Part shown: piece by piece, positions 27,258 through 37,862 of the stretch | Numbering within the stretch: the stretch's first letter is position 1 | Layout of the letters: each line of letters opens with the position of its first letter | From: Chondrus crispus | Taxonomy: Eukaryota > Rhodophyta > Florideophyceae > Gigartinales > Gigartinaceae | Direction: 5' to 3' | Length of the DNA stretch: 64,000 bases | NCBI RefSeq assembly: GCF_000350225.1 | Contig: NW_005179260.1 | Span: forward strand, 1 to 64,000 | Translations under genes and position numbers: made by a program | Notes under the pieces: model-generated | Databases searched by the model: none | Seen by the model: the letters and a program-made list of their open reading frames with translations, nothing else | What the model was told of the DNA's origin: nothing

Positions 27258-29891
27258 TCAGTATATTCGATTACATGTCGCGTACTTTGTAGCCTTATTT
27301 AGACGACGAATCAGCACGGGTTTCTCTGTGAGGAACCGCTCCTCGGTGACTTGTGCGAGCTGGGAAATTTCAAATTGGCAATCAGGTCGGGTGTTCGCCA
27401 GCCATGCAAGGCGCATGCGCATAGATCGAAACTCGGTACATGAAGCGTCACTGGGGAGTCTCTCCAGCTTCTTAAGGTAGAAATGCTGGTTTTGAACTAA
27501 GTTGCCGTCTCTGTCGCGAACAAGGGAGAACCCGCTAAAGGTACATGGTATTGTCTCGTCATCGCCCATCTGGAACCGGGCATTTGTCCTTTTTGCCAAT
27601 TGACGAAATGCGGGTGAGCCGGTTCGAAGAAGATCATCAACGTATCCACCGCTGAGTCCGACCAGGAGGCCATCGGAGACGAGTTTGTAGAGGGCTGGAT
27701 CGGAACGGAGAGGTGTCATACCCAAATCATTACGGTGGTGATCGTCAATGGTCTTGTGCCATAAGTCACCGGAATCGCAGAGTCCGTAGAGGGGCTTCAA
27801 CAGTTTGAGACACTGCTCCGGTGGGAGCTCGAACTCTGGTACGGGCTTTGTGATGAATAGCTCACGTGACAGTGGTTCAGCAGATTGGAGGTACGCCTGA
27901 CGTACATCGGCAGTCCAGATATGGAATCCATGAATGGCGGCAAGGGCTAGGAGGAGTCTGATGGACTGTGGCTGGAGGGTCGCTGCTGTGTGCACCATGA
28001 GGTCCTTCATGCGGTCACGATGTCCTCCGATGACGTAACGTGCCTTGAATTTCACCTGGCCATCTTCGGTGGACTTGATGGCCAGGACGAAGCGACCGGG
28101 TAGGACGTTTGCGTCCTTTGGAACCTCTTCCCGTAGTATAATGCTGAAGGTACCACGTTCCAGTAATCCCTTTATTTCGTCGCGCTTAGCTTGAGACATC
28201 TTTACCGACGAAGCCCGGGGATCTCTAGGGTCAATGATCTCTGTCAGATGAACCGAGTATTCATCTTCGTCGGGAGAATTGAAGTGCGTGAAAGCACGGC
28301 AGATGTCGGAGAACAGGGAATGAGCGACAACGGGTGGGAGAATGTAGCGCTTCACCTGCGCTACGTTGAAAGGACGGGCGGCGCCGATCGTCACATCTTG
28401 TATATATACGAGTTTTTTGGTGGCATCCATAGCGAGAACCGTAAATGGTCCGAGCCATTCACCGATACGGTGATTCACGACCTTCTCGCGCCATACTAGG
28501 ACCTTGTCCCCCGGGTCGTAAGCGCGGTCGGCTGCTGGCGGAACGGAATGCCGCAGGGCCCTGGATATACGCATCTTTGCCATGATGCGTTGCATCTCAG
28601 TGCGGGCTTCGTGAACCATTTCGGCCCGTTCGGCCAGTTTGTCTCGGGTCTTCGGGGTTTCTGATGGGGTGTATACTCTCGGCAGTTCCCCAAATACGAG
28701 GGATGACGGGACGAGACCTTCGGGACCTAATGTGTCGTTCATTGCTTTGACCGCCAATTGAAGGAGAAGCTCTTTGTCTACGTTGGGGTAGTCAATCCTC
28801 ATCTTCCGGAAGGTACTGCGGACGGGCTCGTGGTACCGTTCACCAATTCCTAGGCTGGAATGCGCCTCTATGCCAGTTCCTTGGACTTCGACATTTGCTC
28901 GTGCAGCCAGAGAGATAAAAGGTTCGCTTTTCCCGAGGTTGCTGCCCTGGTCGACTAGTATTCTGTTCGGGAGGCCAGTATAAATCGAAGCCCAGCAACG
29001 TAAGAGGGCGTCCCAGACAGCATTGGTGCTCATGTTAGGGAGAAAGCGAGCGGCAGAGAAACGGGTCGATTCATCCACGATATGCAAAACGGGCAGAGAG
29101 TTGATGTACATAATGTCCATCATGATGCGTTCATTAAAGCGTGCATTCTCAGTCCCGAAAGAAACACAAAATCGAACAGGTGCGGGCTGAATACGCTGAC
29201 AGGGATCACAGCGCCGCGAAATGTTCTTCAAGAGTTTCAGGGTCTGCGGCGTAGCGTGTTCTGGACGAGCTCTCCGGAGCAGATGGAAAAGCTTCGTCGC
29301 GGATGGGTGAAAGAACTGTCGGTGAAGCTTTTGAAGCTGTGATTCGGTGAAGTGGATCGTAGATGCATTGGCAATCGGCACGTACACGTGACGAGTCTTC
29401 GCTCTTAACAAAGGAATAAGCCATTCGTCAAAGTAAGCCTGTCGTCCGTCTTGGAGTTCTTGCGCAGATCTTCGCGCAAGTCTGTGAAAAACAGTATCGG
29501 CGACAAGTTGCTCGCGGTCCAGTACGTCCATGCCCAGCAACGCTGGGATGTCAGCCTCGACAATGTCGAAGTCGACAAGGGTGGGGTCGACACCTGGTGG
29601 TGTTGCAAGGGGCAAAGATATGCGTCCGAGCGAAGGGAAAGATTTGTCTCCAAATCGGAAGCGGCTTCCAGATTGGAGTATATCTCGACCGTGGTTTTTG
29701 GCTACACGGAGGAGGCGATTCAACTCCCGCTTGCCGACAACTGACTTTGGAGCACCAATGTCGACGCAGAAGCCGAGAGGGCGGCGTGATGAGCATTCAC
29801 GTTTGATTTCGGCTATAAGAATCTTTCTACAGTCAACTTCATGTGCTGGAATCTGGTAGCAAAGGGATATAGCCTTAGGCGGACAAGACAA
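27258..29891 (-). CDS. copia A pol: protease, integrase, RT
   Basis: The 877-aa frame shows protease CVDIGAPKSVVG (Asp 44), an integrase zinc finger (H190, H195, C228, C231) and a DDE core at Asp 259, Asp 314 and Glu 351 (MMDIMYI, LVDQGSN, GERYHEP). Copia RT follows with WTADVRQAYLQSAEP and GGYVDDLLRTG. There is no true ATG at the 5' end: the frame extends upstream without one and lies in -1 relative to gag, so a -1 frameshift at the gag end is the likely mode of expression. It stops prematurely at RNase H. Confidence 0.9.
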   Translation of the reverse strand: MSCPPKAISLCYQIPAHEVDCRKILIAEIKRECSSRRPLGFCVDIGAPKSVVGKRELNRLLRVAKNHGRDILQSGSRFRFGDKSFPSLGRISLPLATPPGVDPTLVDFDIVEADIPALLGMDVLDREQLVADTVFHRLARRSAQELQDGRQAYFDEWLIPLLRAKTRHVYVPIANASTIHFTESQLQKLHRQFFHPSATKLFHLLRRARPEHATPQTLKLLKNISRRCDPCQRIQPAPVRFCVSFGTENARFNERIMMDIMYINSLPVLHIVDESTRFSAARFLPNMSTNAVWDALLRCWASIYTGLPNRILVDQGSNLGKSEPFISLAARANVEVQGTGIEAHSSLGIGERYHEPVRSTFRKMRIDYPNVDKELLLQLAVKAMNDTLGPEGLVPSSLVFGELPRVYTPSETPKTRDKLAERAEMVHEARTEMQRIMAKMRISRALRHSVPPAADRAYDPGDKVLVWREKVVNHRIGEWLGPFTVLAMDATKKLVYIQDVTIGAARPFNVAQVKRYILPPVVAHSLFSDICRAFTHFNSPDEDEYSVHLTEIIDPRDPRASSVKMSQAKRDEIKGLLERGTFSIILREEVPKDANVLPGRFVLAIKSTEDGQVKFKARYVIGGHRDRMKDLMVHTAATLQPQSIRLLLALAAIHGFHIWTADVRQAYLQSAEPLSRELFITKPVPEFELPPEQCLKLLKPLYGLCDSGDLWHKTIDDHHRNDLGMTPLRSDPALYKLVSDGLLVGLSGGYVDDLLRTGSPAFRQLAKRTNARFQMGDDETIPCTFSGFSLVRDRDGNLVQNQHFYLKKLERLPSDASCTEFRSMRMRLAWLANTRPDCQFEISQLAQVTEERFLTEKPVLIRRLNKATKYATCNRIY

Positions 29892-29932
29892 TGGTTTTGG
29901 GCGATGTAGATTAGGTGCGGGTCCACATCGCC

Positions 29933-31945
29933 TTAATGAAAATTTGATGGAGGCATCTGCTGCGACAAACTTCCAGAGACGATATTCGTGACAAACTCCC
30001 TGTCCAGGTTGTCTGCATGATCATTTTCACGATTAGCGATCGTCAAGGCGTCATCGAACTCTTGTGCTGCAGTTTCTCCGAGGTGAGTGGCATCTCTCTC
30101 CGTCCCAGAAAGGTCATTATCATCACCGGACTGAGATTCTTCCTCCATTCCGAGAACGTAGTCGCGAATGATGTGAACATGGGATTCCCCTTTGCGAAGC
30201 CTCGAGCGTGCGTTGGCTGCGATTGCCCCGGGACTGCACCGATGACCTGGCTTCCACGGAAGGGAGCATTTGAAGCACTCGTTCCGTCGGCGGGCTTCCT
30301 CAAAGGTGCGGCCGTTACTTGTCAGCCGGGGCGCCGATGTGGCTCGATATCTTTCAGGACGTCTTGGCAAATGCTTGCGAACATCACGAGGATGGCGCCC
30401 ATAGCGTTGGAAGAACATCTCTGCGGCTTCCTCCTGCACCTCAGTGATGCGAGATGAGAACACATGTGGGCGGGCCTCTCTAAGCTCGTTAGACAGCTGA
30501 AGGCTTTCATGCAATGCAGTCACGAAAGAATGAAACTTGTAGTGATGAGAGACTATGTTCCGGATAGGAGCTAGGGCCCATTCGCAACTGAGGACCGCCT
30601 TCCGCAAGAAGCGGATCTTATTCTCATCAGAGCGAAATCACGGAGGGCATTGCGGCGTGAGGAGTTCAATTTGTTCCACAATCTTAGTAAGGTTTTCTGA
30701 GTGTGTAGTCAGGGAGCGCGCGGACATGAACGCGTCTAGGCTTAGGCTCTCAAGCGTGGATTGGACCTGTAGCTGCCTAGAGTCACTGTCATATTCGCGC
30801 TTCATGAGTTCACACACTTGGTTGTACGACATCCCTGGACTGTAATGGTTCAGCAGAAATGTTCGGGCAGGTCCCTCGAGGACGTTCATGAAGTACTCAG
30901 CCTTCTGAAGAGCGGTCAAGCGGTGCTGACGTGCGCACGCCTCGTAGTCTCGTATAAGATGTTCCACAGACTGTGACATGTCGCCAGTGAACTTCCGACC
31001 AGAGAACTGCTTGTGGACATAATTTGCCTTGCGAGTGTCTCCCCAGTCCGGGGAGTTATCGAGGGCATTGGCACCTTGAGTTGAAGGTCTGGTTGCTGCT
31101 CTCGGCCGCAGAGCGTCCATAGCTGTTAAGGGCGAGGGTAGTTCCTGGCTGCGGACCTGTCCAGCGTCAAAGACGACCGAACCGATTCCGGGACCTGGGG
31201 GATACCGATCAAATCCCCGCGAATGTAGTGTGATTGGATCTGGGACCGGTGCAGAGACCTCCGGTGCGGTTCTCTGGGATGAGCCTCCGGGGTTGGGCGC
31301 AGCCCTCACCGTGGAGGTTCCACCAGTTCGGCGAGAAAGCAGGGCACGTGCCTGCTTGAACTTGTCGACAACTGAACGAGTTGAACGGGGGTCTAAACCA
31401 AGAACAAATGCGAGCCAGACTTGGTTCATGATGCTTTTGTGGGCCAGTTCATAGTCACGGAGGAACACTCCTGATATAAAGTCGGCAGGTATGTCATCAA
31501 AGCCGTAAAGTTCGGCAATGCTGTAAAGGACCTTGATCGGGAATGTTGGTCGACAGTAGTAACCTTCAGTGAAGACGGATGATGGGGCAGGTAGCATGTC
31601 AGACATAGTCTCACAAACATCGATCGGTTTAGGCATTACGGCTTGGGTTGTCCCCGAGCTTTGGGCCACGGGATACAGATGAAGCACATTCCTTGCGGCA
31701 CCGAGGTACTGACTGTAGAAGTCATCCTCCTCTTGGATGCAGGTCGCCATCTTCTGGAGGCGAGCATATCGCTGAAAGGCTTGCGCCTTTGTTATAACCG
31801 TTGGAGCTGTATCACCATCTGTAACGGTGGGTGAAGAGTTGGTAAGATTGGCCGGGGCAGAGGCGTTGTCTTGCGATATATTGGGAAGGGTGGATGGGAT
31901 CTTCTGATCTGCACGAAGGGATGAAAGTTGAAGCACAAATCGCAT
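29933..31945 (-). pseudogene. copia A gag with in-frame TGA
   Basis: A single frame from 31945 to 29933 is broken by one TGA at 30638-30640. The region before the stop includes a gag core (SVEHLIRDYEACARQHRLTA). After the stop lies a zinc knuckle, ECFKCSLPWKPGHRC, for RNA binding, and an acidic tail. Changing TGA to CGA would open the whole gag; whether readthrough occurs is unknown. Confidence 0.85.
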
Positions 31946-31959
31946 CTTCGAATCCGGAT

Positions 31960-32262
31960 TGTCGTTGAACGGTGTTTTTGTGCCTCGCGCGAGCTATCGC
32001 TCGTACGATCGAGCGATTGAGTAGTCGCGCGGTGGGGAAGACGGGGTGATCCGGCGAATGCCTTCAAGAATAGAGAACGCGCGCCGGCCAATGCCTTTGC
32101 TATAGAAGTGTAGCTTGGTGCTTTTACAACTCTAATAAACGTTCTGGTCTTTTGAAAGGGTAGGGTGAATACACTACCATGGCATAAGTATCTCGGCACC
32201 ACGGGAGCTCACCGGCCGGTGGGGACGGTAGTGTAAGCCCATGTAAGCCTCAGAAACGGACA
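31960..32262 (-). repeat. 5' LTR of copia A (303 bp)
   Basis: Partner of 24790-25092, followed by TTCAT. The gag ATG (31945) is only about 15 nt inside the LTR. The first internal bases (minus strand ATCCGGATTCGAAGATGC) would have to serve both as primer site and gag start. They resemble the complement of a tRNA T-arm and not a CCA end. Confidence 0.95.
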
Positions 32263-32267
32263 TTCAT

Positions 32268-32315
32268 AAATGTTTTCATGTGAACACCATGTGAACACAT
32301 TTATGAATGGTAAAG
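32268..32315. repeat. right half of the foldback element split by copia A
   Basis: It contains the core direct repeat CATGTGAACAC twice and the second arm. A related stretch also occurs just left of the element at 24742-24770, so such hairpins are present in tandem. Confidence 0.7.
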
Positions 32316-32640
32316 TTATCTTATATGTTGGTGCAAGGGTTTCTACAACCTACTCTACTGTAAAGGCCTGTTTACAATCGTTACCATGCCTCCGATTCCC
32401 AAGACGACACTGAGTGGCTTCTCTTGCATTAGATTTGAGATCGCTTGAAATGTTTTCACAGTTACCGTAGAGTCCAGTATGCAAGCTTGTCTGTGAACGA
32501 AAGTGTGAGAAATGTATGTGCTTTTCCACTTCGTCTATGCACATGCAACGTGAAATGCGCGACACCTATTCCGCACATAGGCAAAGGTTCGCGCCCCACC
32601 ACTGGAATCAAACTTGCAGGAGCCGGAAAACAAGTCTTGT
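32316..32640. repeat. duplicated block, copy 1 right part (matches about 35200-35560)
   Basis: Shared stretches include GGTGCAAGGGTTTCTACAACC and TGTAAAGGCCTG. This is the continuation of the copy-1 block beyond copia A. No gene is seen. Confidence 0.7.
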
Positions 32641-32749
32641 ATTTTCACGTCACAAAGTTTATTGAATTGTCATCTACTCACAGAAAAGGGCCTGTAAGAG
32701 ACCTAACCGCAGCAACCGCTCGGCCCTGCCCACAAACCATACCCGAAGC

Positions 32750-33394
32750 CTAATCGCTTGAAGAGCAGCCAGAGCTACCACCGCAGTTGCGGAACGGCTG
32801 CGGCTGGGGCGGCGGAGGGGGGGGAGCCGTGCGGGCAGGCCCGCGGGACCTCCTGGGGCGGCGAGGCGCGGGGCGCCCGGGGCGACGTCCGGGTCCAGGG
32901 CGGAACGTTCCAGGTCGACGCCCGCCACCAGAGCCAGGTCCGCACTGGCAGTTGCAATCGCACACGCCACCCGGACCCGGGCGCGGGTTGACAGGACGCG
33001 GGTTCACTGGACGCGGATTGATCGGGCGAGGGCGGGGGCGGGGGCGAGGGCGGGGGCGGACACGCGGCGGCTGCGTGGGGGGTGTTGGGGGCGCCGGGAT
33101 GAACGGGAAGCCGCAACCGCTTCCGCTTCCGCTTCCGCTTCCGCTGCAGCTGCTGTCGCGAACGAGCGCGTCCATGTCGACGTCCTCGGCCTCCACGGCG
33201 GCCTTGACTGCTGTCTCGGCCCTCACGCTCTCCGGCACGAGCTTGCTGTTCGCGTCAAATGCCTCCTCGCGACGCTCCTTCCGCGTGAGCGTCCGCGTCG
33301 GAGGGATCGCACGCACCTCCTGCGCGGAGCCGGCCGCCACGAAGACCACACTGAGGAAGGCCAGAGAGGCCAACATGAGAATGAAAGAACGCAT
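32750..33394 (-). CDS. secreted Pro/Arg/Gly-rich protein
   Basis: The chosen start is the ATG at 33392-33394, giving a signal peptide MRSFILMLASLAFLSVVFVA with likely cleavage after GSAQ. The longer frame to 33475 covers the 5' UTR. The mature part has a charged segment (TLTRKERREEAFDANSKLVP), a Ser-Gly repeat between cysteines, then PRPRPRPRP and NPRPVNPRP repeats, a CDCNCQC cluster and a basic Gly/Pro tail ending in a Cys-Ser motif. This composition is typical of extracellular matrix or cell-wall proteins; binding to sulfated polysaccharide through the Arg/Pro tracts is an inference. An AATAAA on the minus strand near 32660 may be its poly(A) signal. A truncated paralogue starts at 22927. 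Confidence 0.75.
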   Translation of the reverse strand: MRSFILMLASLAFLSVVFVAAGSAQEVRAIPPTRTLTRKERREEAFDANSKLVPESVRAETAVKAAVEAEDVDMDALVRDSSCSGSGSGSGSGCGFPFIPAPPTPPTQPPRVRPRPRPRPRPRPINPRPVNPRPVNPRPGPGGVCDCNCQCGPGSGGGRRPGTFRPGPGRRPGRPAPRRPRRSRGPARTAPPPPPPQPQPFRNCGGSSGCSSSD

Positions 33395-33483
33395 TGCGGG
33401 TTGTTTCTGTGGCGGGCTGTGATGCTCAAGTTGCTTGCTGCAGTGAGCTGATGAAGAGTTGCGTGAAAAAGACAACTGGCGCG

Positions 33484-33491
33484 TTTAAATA
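33484..33491 (-). promoter_or_regulatory. TATA-like box of the secreted protein gene
   Basis: The minus strand reads TATTTAAA about 90 bp upstream of the ATG. The paralogous promoter near 23020 reads TACTTAAA, a change that would weaken it. Confidence 0.45.
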
Positions 33492-35309
33492 GTGGCTCTC
33501 CGGGAGCGCTCCGAGTCAGACGGCTCTCCTAGGTGCCACGGTTGAGACAACTGACCTCACTCCTACGTTCCCAAACAGCAACATTTTCGAGATGCGACGT
33601 TTGAAACTACCCTCATTCAAAGACGTCGTATACTTGAATTTGCTTCAAACAGCGAGCCATCAAGATTGAAAATGCCCAGAGTTCGGGCCACAGATCCCAA
33701 TTTAAAGGCGGTAACCTACCGTACCACTTCAGGGCCTGCAGCGTTGAGAGCACGCAAAAGTGGGGGTCATGCTGACATCAATTCAAAATGAAAATCTATT
33801 CCCCAAAGGACACAGCGATGATGCGGACCTTCAGGTATCGGTGCAAGTCCTCAACTACAGTTCCGTACAGTAGATTTGGCAGCCTACTACGCGAACATCT
33901 AAAACGTCTCCAATCGGATTGTAGACGCTCAGATCTCTTGTGAAACACGCGAACCCCGACTCATACAGTACACATGTAGATGAACAAGCTACGGTATCTG
34001 ATTGGCCGCGCGCAGTATGATTGAGAAAGACAATTGGAGGATCAGGGGCGGTGCTCCTTGGGTATACCGCATGATCCGATTTGGTGTCAGTACCACGATC
34101 CGATTTGGTGTCAGTACCACCAGGTCCCTTTCGCTTCACGGCCGCGGGTGCCATCCCTAGCATTTCGTCTCACGATTCCCTCATATGCTAGGAGAACAAA
34201 AAACAGCGAACTAAAGAACCAGCAGCTAACAGCTAACGAAAAAAGGCCTTTTCCCAGCCAAGTGACGTCCCCTTCAGACAAGGTCCTACAGGGCTACATC
34301 CGCAGACCTCTATTTGCGCCTGTATCCCACATTGCGTAGGCGTGCTCTGGCGTTTTCCCGTCGACGTCTCTAGGATAGAGAATTCCTAGTTGATAGGTAT
34401 GTTATCTGAGTGAAGTGGGGCGATGTCGAGTGTGTAAGATAAAGTTTTCTTCTAAACGAAGCAAGCTCAGGACATTATCAGCCTACACGTGCGACTGGGC
34501 ACATAGAATATGGAGTCGAGATGGATCCAGGAGGTGGCGGTGTCAGATATACTGTAGAGCAAAGACTCTTTTGCGGACGCAATTTAAGGTTTAGAGCTCC
34601 AATCCAGAATGGGATGTGAGGATTTGCTGTGGGAGGATGACACAAGTCAATTCAGTATCCCGTTAAAGTACTTTTCCCACGTCTATTAATCGACGATATG
34701 TCCACTGCAACAACCTAGAACAAGACCATTCACCCTCCCTCGGGATATGAACTACCAATTTTACTGGAGAAATGAAAATCAAGGGAGATCATCATTTCAG
34801 CTCCCCGAATGGAGCTCATGGTGGTAGAAACGAAAGAGGAGTCCAAAAATGTTAGCACGGATCATTGACTCTTTGTCCCCGTGCTCCCGTGGGTAGCAAG
34901 TAAAACGGTATTGAGCCAAATATGTGTGAGTCTCTTTCTGTAGGTGGTTTCTTGTTGGCGAATGAGAGATGACAGCCAGAAACGGGACATTTTTTGAAGT
35001 TGCCTTGGTAAGTACAGTCAGTCCATCAAGAGTATTTGCATGTACCGTGGTCAGTATTCCTTCTGAGGCTGAACTAAATAATTTTTCATATCTCAATTCA
35101 ACTGGGCGTTGTCTATCACGAAAGATCCCTTTTTCGGAAGGTGCTGATGAATTTCGACATCTGTCCAAAAAAGAGCTTGTGATCACATTTATGAGTGGTA
35201 TCTCATATCTTATTGGTGCAAGGGTTTCTACAACCTACCACACTGTAAAGGCCTGTCTACTATCGTTTGCATATCTTCGGTTCCCAAAACGACACTGAGG
35301 ACCTCTGTC

Positions 35310-35337
35310 TAGACCGAGCCTCGTCAGGCTCGGTCTA
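35310..35337. repeat. perfect hairpin, 11-bp arms
   Basis: TAGACCGAGCC at 35310-35320 pairs with GGCTCGGTCTA at 35327-35337 across a 6-nt loop. Confidence 0.85.
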
Positions 35338-35345
35338 AAGTTTAG

Positions 35346-35392
35346 ACTCATATACACCTTTGTTTAGACTCTAAACAAAGGTGCATATGAGT
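35346..35392. repeat. hairpin, 22-bp arms with one mismatch
   Basis: 35346-35367 pairs with 35371-35392 around a 3-nt loop. It lies immediately next to another hairpin. Confidence 0.85.
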
Positions 35393-35570
35393 CGCTTCTC
35401 TTGCATTAGATATGAGACTTGAAACGTTTTCACAGCTACCGTACAGTGTAGTGTCCAGTATGCAAACTTGTCTGGAAACGAAAGTGTAAGAAATCTATTT
35501 GCTTCTCCTTTTCGTCTATGCACATGCTACGTGAAATGCTCGTTACCTATTCCGTACATACCGAAGGCAG

Positions 35571-35975
35571 TTGCAAAAGCGCAGCGATTTCAAACACAGT
35601 AGGCAGAAAGGTATTCATCGGTGCTTGTTTCTTCTCCACTGTACCAAACAGAATTCTTCCGGTCTATATCTTGTGCAAGGACAGCGTTATCATTACTCAA
35701 TTGTTTTTCGTCGACAGGCATGTAGGAAGGTGTTTTACCCTCGTGGGTTGACGTGGCTCTTGCCGTGCAACTGCAAATTTATGTGTGAACTTGTTTGCTG
35801 TCATGTAAAGGACAAGCTCGCACTAGAAATCCGCGTGTTGCAAGACCTGTACAGTCAGACTGACAAGCAAGCAAAAGTGGTCCATTGCCAACTCGGATGT
35901 GATGGGACAATGATGAGGTACTTTCTTGCACCCCCCAAGCAGCTGTACAAAGATACTGACTCCTTCACCTACTAA
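35571..35975 (+). other. unassigned ORF, 134 aa
   Basis: The middle reads YSIVFRRQACRKVFYPRGLT followed by a Cys-rich stretch, which faintly recalls the conserved ACRKxF block in some transposon-derived proteins. It may be a decayed repeat fragment. No upstream signals support a real gene. Confidence 0.2.
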
Positions 35976-36365
35976 ACTATCCATCCTCATCAATAATGCG
36001 GAAAACAAAGTGTGCACCTGTTTTACACCTTTATTTCGAATACTGGAAGGATTATTTTATGCCAATACTCAGCACAATACCGGGCAGTGAGAGATCCCCG
36101 AAAGCCGAAAGATGATTCTGCTTGATAGCAGCTCAAGCATGCCGAGAAGGTCACGTACAGTGAGAAGAAATTTACCCAGAAAGGCAGAGAGGTGCACGGG
36201 AAGATTCGTAGGTCACAGCACATGTAGGACTGCGTTATATTGGTTCATCACTCCAAGTCTAAGTTTAGAGATTGCAGATGATGAAGGAGGAATTGAATTT
36301 TGACTGACGGACAGTACTGTTTCTGATACGCATTTGCGTTTCTGAATTTCTGTCAAGACACTCGT

Positions 36366-37004
36366 GTGCCAATGAGTTACAGTATTGTACACTATACCGT
36401 AAAGAACTGTATGATTATCCCGGTAGGGTATCATACTTCGTCGGCGTTGTGGCTCGGTACCGTAGGTCTGACTACTCGAAAGACACGCGAGGTAAGGCGA
36501 GCAATGCTTGCTTGGCCTTTCTCTGTAGGCAACAGACTGGCTGTAACGTTTGAAGAAAAATATGAAATAATAATAAACAGGACTGGAACTTGGCAAACAA
36601 ATCCCATTTCTTCCCCTACCGGATCCACTAGACAAGTGCTGGCACTTGATGGTCGGACTGGCACTAGTCCGACCATCAGTAGAGCCGCATTGTACGAGAA
36701 CATCGCCCCAATCAGAGAAAATCACATGCCCTCTTGCAAACATCCAGAAGATACCCTAAAGACTAATAAGAGAGAAAAGTGCGTGATAATTAATTTCATA
36801 GATGGAAGAAGAAAAAACGACAATATCCTCTTTCTATTTCAGAAATATGTTCCCACGGCCGTCCGTCCAGTTGGTGAGATTTACTCTTATATCGAACTAC
36901 ATCGATTTGCTAAACAGCAACAAAGAATCTGCTGGAGGCATGTTTCGATTCGAGGTGCATGGCCCGGTAACAAGTATAGTAGTAAGCTAATCTTCAGTAA
37001 TTAG
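36366..37004 (+). other. unassigned ORF, 212 aa
   Basis: No motif is recognised. The frame passes through a perfect inverted repeat (36647-36678), which argues that the sequence is not under normal coding constraint. Confidence 0.2.
36647..36678. repeat. perfect hairpin, 13-bp arms
   Basis: TGATGGTCGGACT pairs with AGTCCGACCATCA across a 6-nt loop. Confidence 0.85.
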
Positions 37005-37169
37005 GGCGCGTTACGATAGTTACACCCCGCCCTCTCTGAGTTCTTGTGTCTTGTAAGACAGACAGTGTTATCGTATGTACTACTGTACTGTAACAACGGT
37101 TTTGCATGGTGCGAGGGAAATACGTAGAGTAGTCGCCTGCTCTCCAAGATCTCTCGTCAATATTATTTC

Positions 37170-37862
37170 TGTCAAAACCGTAACAATTTATTCTCTACGT
37201 TGGTAGAATATTTACCGAAGTAAATATATGTCTGACTTCAATGTCGAGTCAGATCTTGAAAAGCCGACCCTTCCGAGAGCGCGTGCCGCGTACGACAGGA
37301 ACTGTCGGGAGGAGTTGGTCTCTCCGGTTTGTCCACAAACGGGCCGCGTACAGCAGGAAGGTAGACTACCGAAGGGCAGCGGATGCAGCAAGTCACCGTT
37401 GCCCGGAGACAGGGGTGCCGAGTTGGATAGGCTGATTCCGTGCGCAAGGTTCTAAGATTCAAACGCGAAGTATGTCGCCGCGTGGTTCAACAGTCTCCTC
37501 ACTGCTCGGTTGTCAATGCTTGACGCCCTCTCGAGCCTTCGACTATGCCGGACTAGTTGCACTAGGATTTGGTTGCGCAATTAAAGCACTGTGTTGTTCT
37601 GTTCTTTTTCTCGTTGTTTTCTTTTGATATCTATCCGCAAACGTATCTACTTATATCGCTAATGCAGAGCTACTTCATTCCTAATGCTCCAGCTAGGTGC
37701 CTCTCGATAAAGCAAAAACGATGGCCGCTGGCAGAATACTGTATTTGGCGCATATGCCATGTATGCGATATCAACCCTGAATTTCAGATTCCCATTTCGA
37801 GAATCGCAAGCCTGATTTATCATATCCATTTCCTTCGTTGGTTCCATGCGTGCAGATTAACA
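37170..37862 (-). repeat. 3' LTR of copia 2 (693 bp)
   Basis: Matches 42843-43535. The polyprotein stop codon (37857-37859) lies inside its right end. The plus strand encodes a short frame (37228-37455) present in both LTRs; I treat it as accidental. Confidence 0.95.

Larger units (their letters stand above)
24790..32262 (-). mobile_element. copia element A, 7473 bp, recent insertion with antisense ORF
   Basis: Two 303-bp LTRs, which look identical by eye, begin TGTCGTTGAAC and end AAACGGACA. They are flanked by the 5-bp target duplication TTCAT (24785-24789 and 32263-32267). Minus-strand order is gag, protease, integrase, RT, RNase H (copia order), then an antisense ORF before the 3' LTR. 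Near-identical LTRs indicate a young insertion, yet gag has a stop and pol a small insertion. Confidence 0.95.
33476..35560. repeat. duplicated promoter block, copy 2
   Basis: Counterpart of 22928-24789 plus 32316-32640, lying upstream of the intact secreted-protein gene. It contains a short tandem repeat near 34074-34118 (CCGATTTGGTGTCAGTACCA twice). No gene is recognised. Confidence 0.75.

Noticed and set aside
31943..31960. Possible tRNA fragment (TTCGAATCC)
   Set aside because: Only a T-arm-like string at the copia A leader, with no cloverleaf; better read as part of a primer-binding region.
32787..33422. 211-aa Gly/Arg-rich plus-strand ORF
   Set aside because: Complement of the Pro/Arg/Gly-rich secreted protein; the minus frame has a signal peptide and a matching promoter, this one has neither.
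37228..37455. 75-aa ORF repeated at 42901-43128
   Set aside because: The repetition is due to the two LTRs of copia 2, not to gene duplication, and it has no motif.
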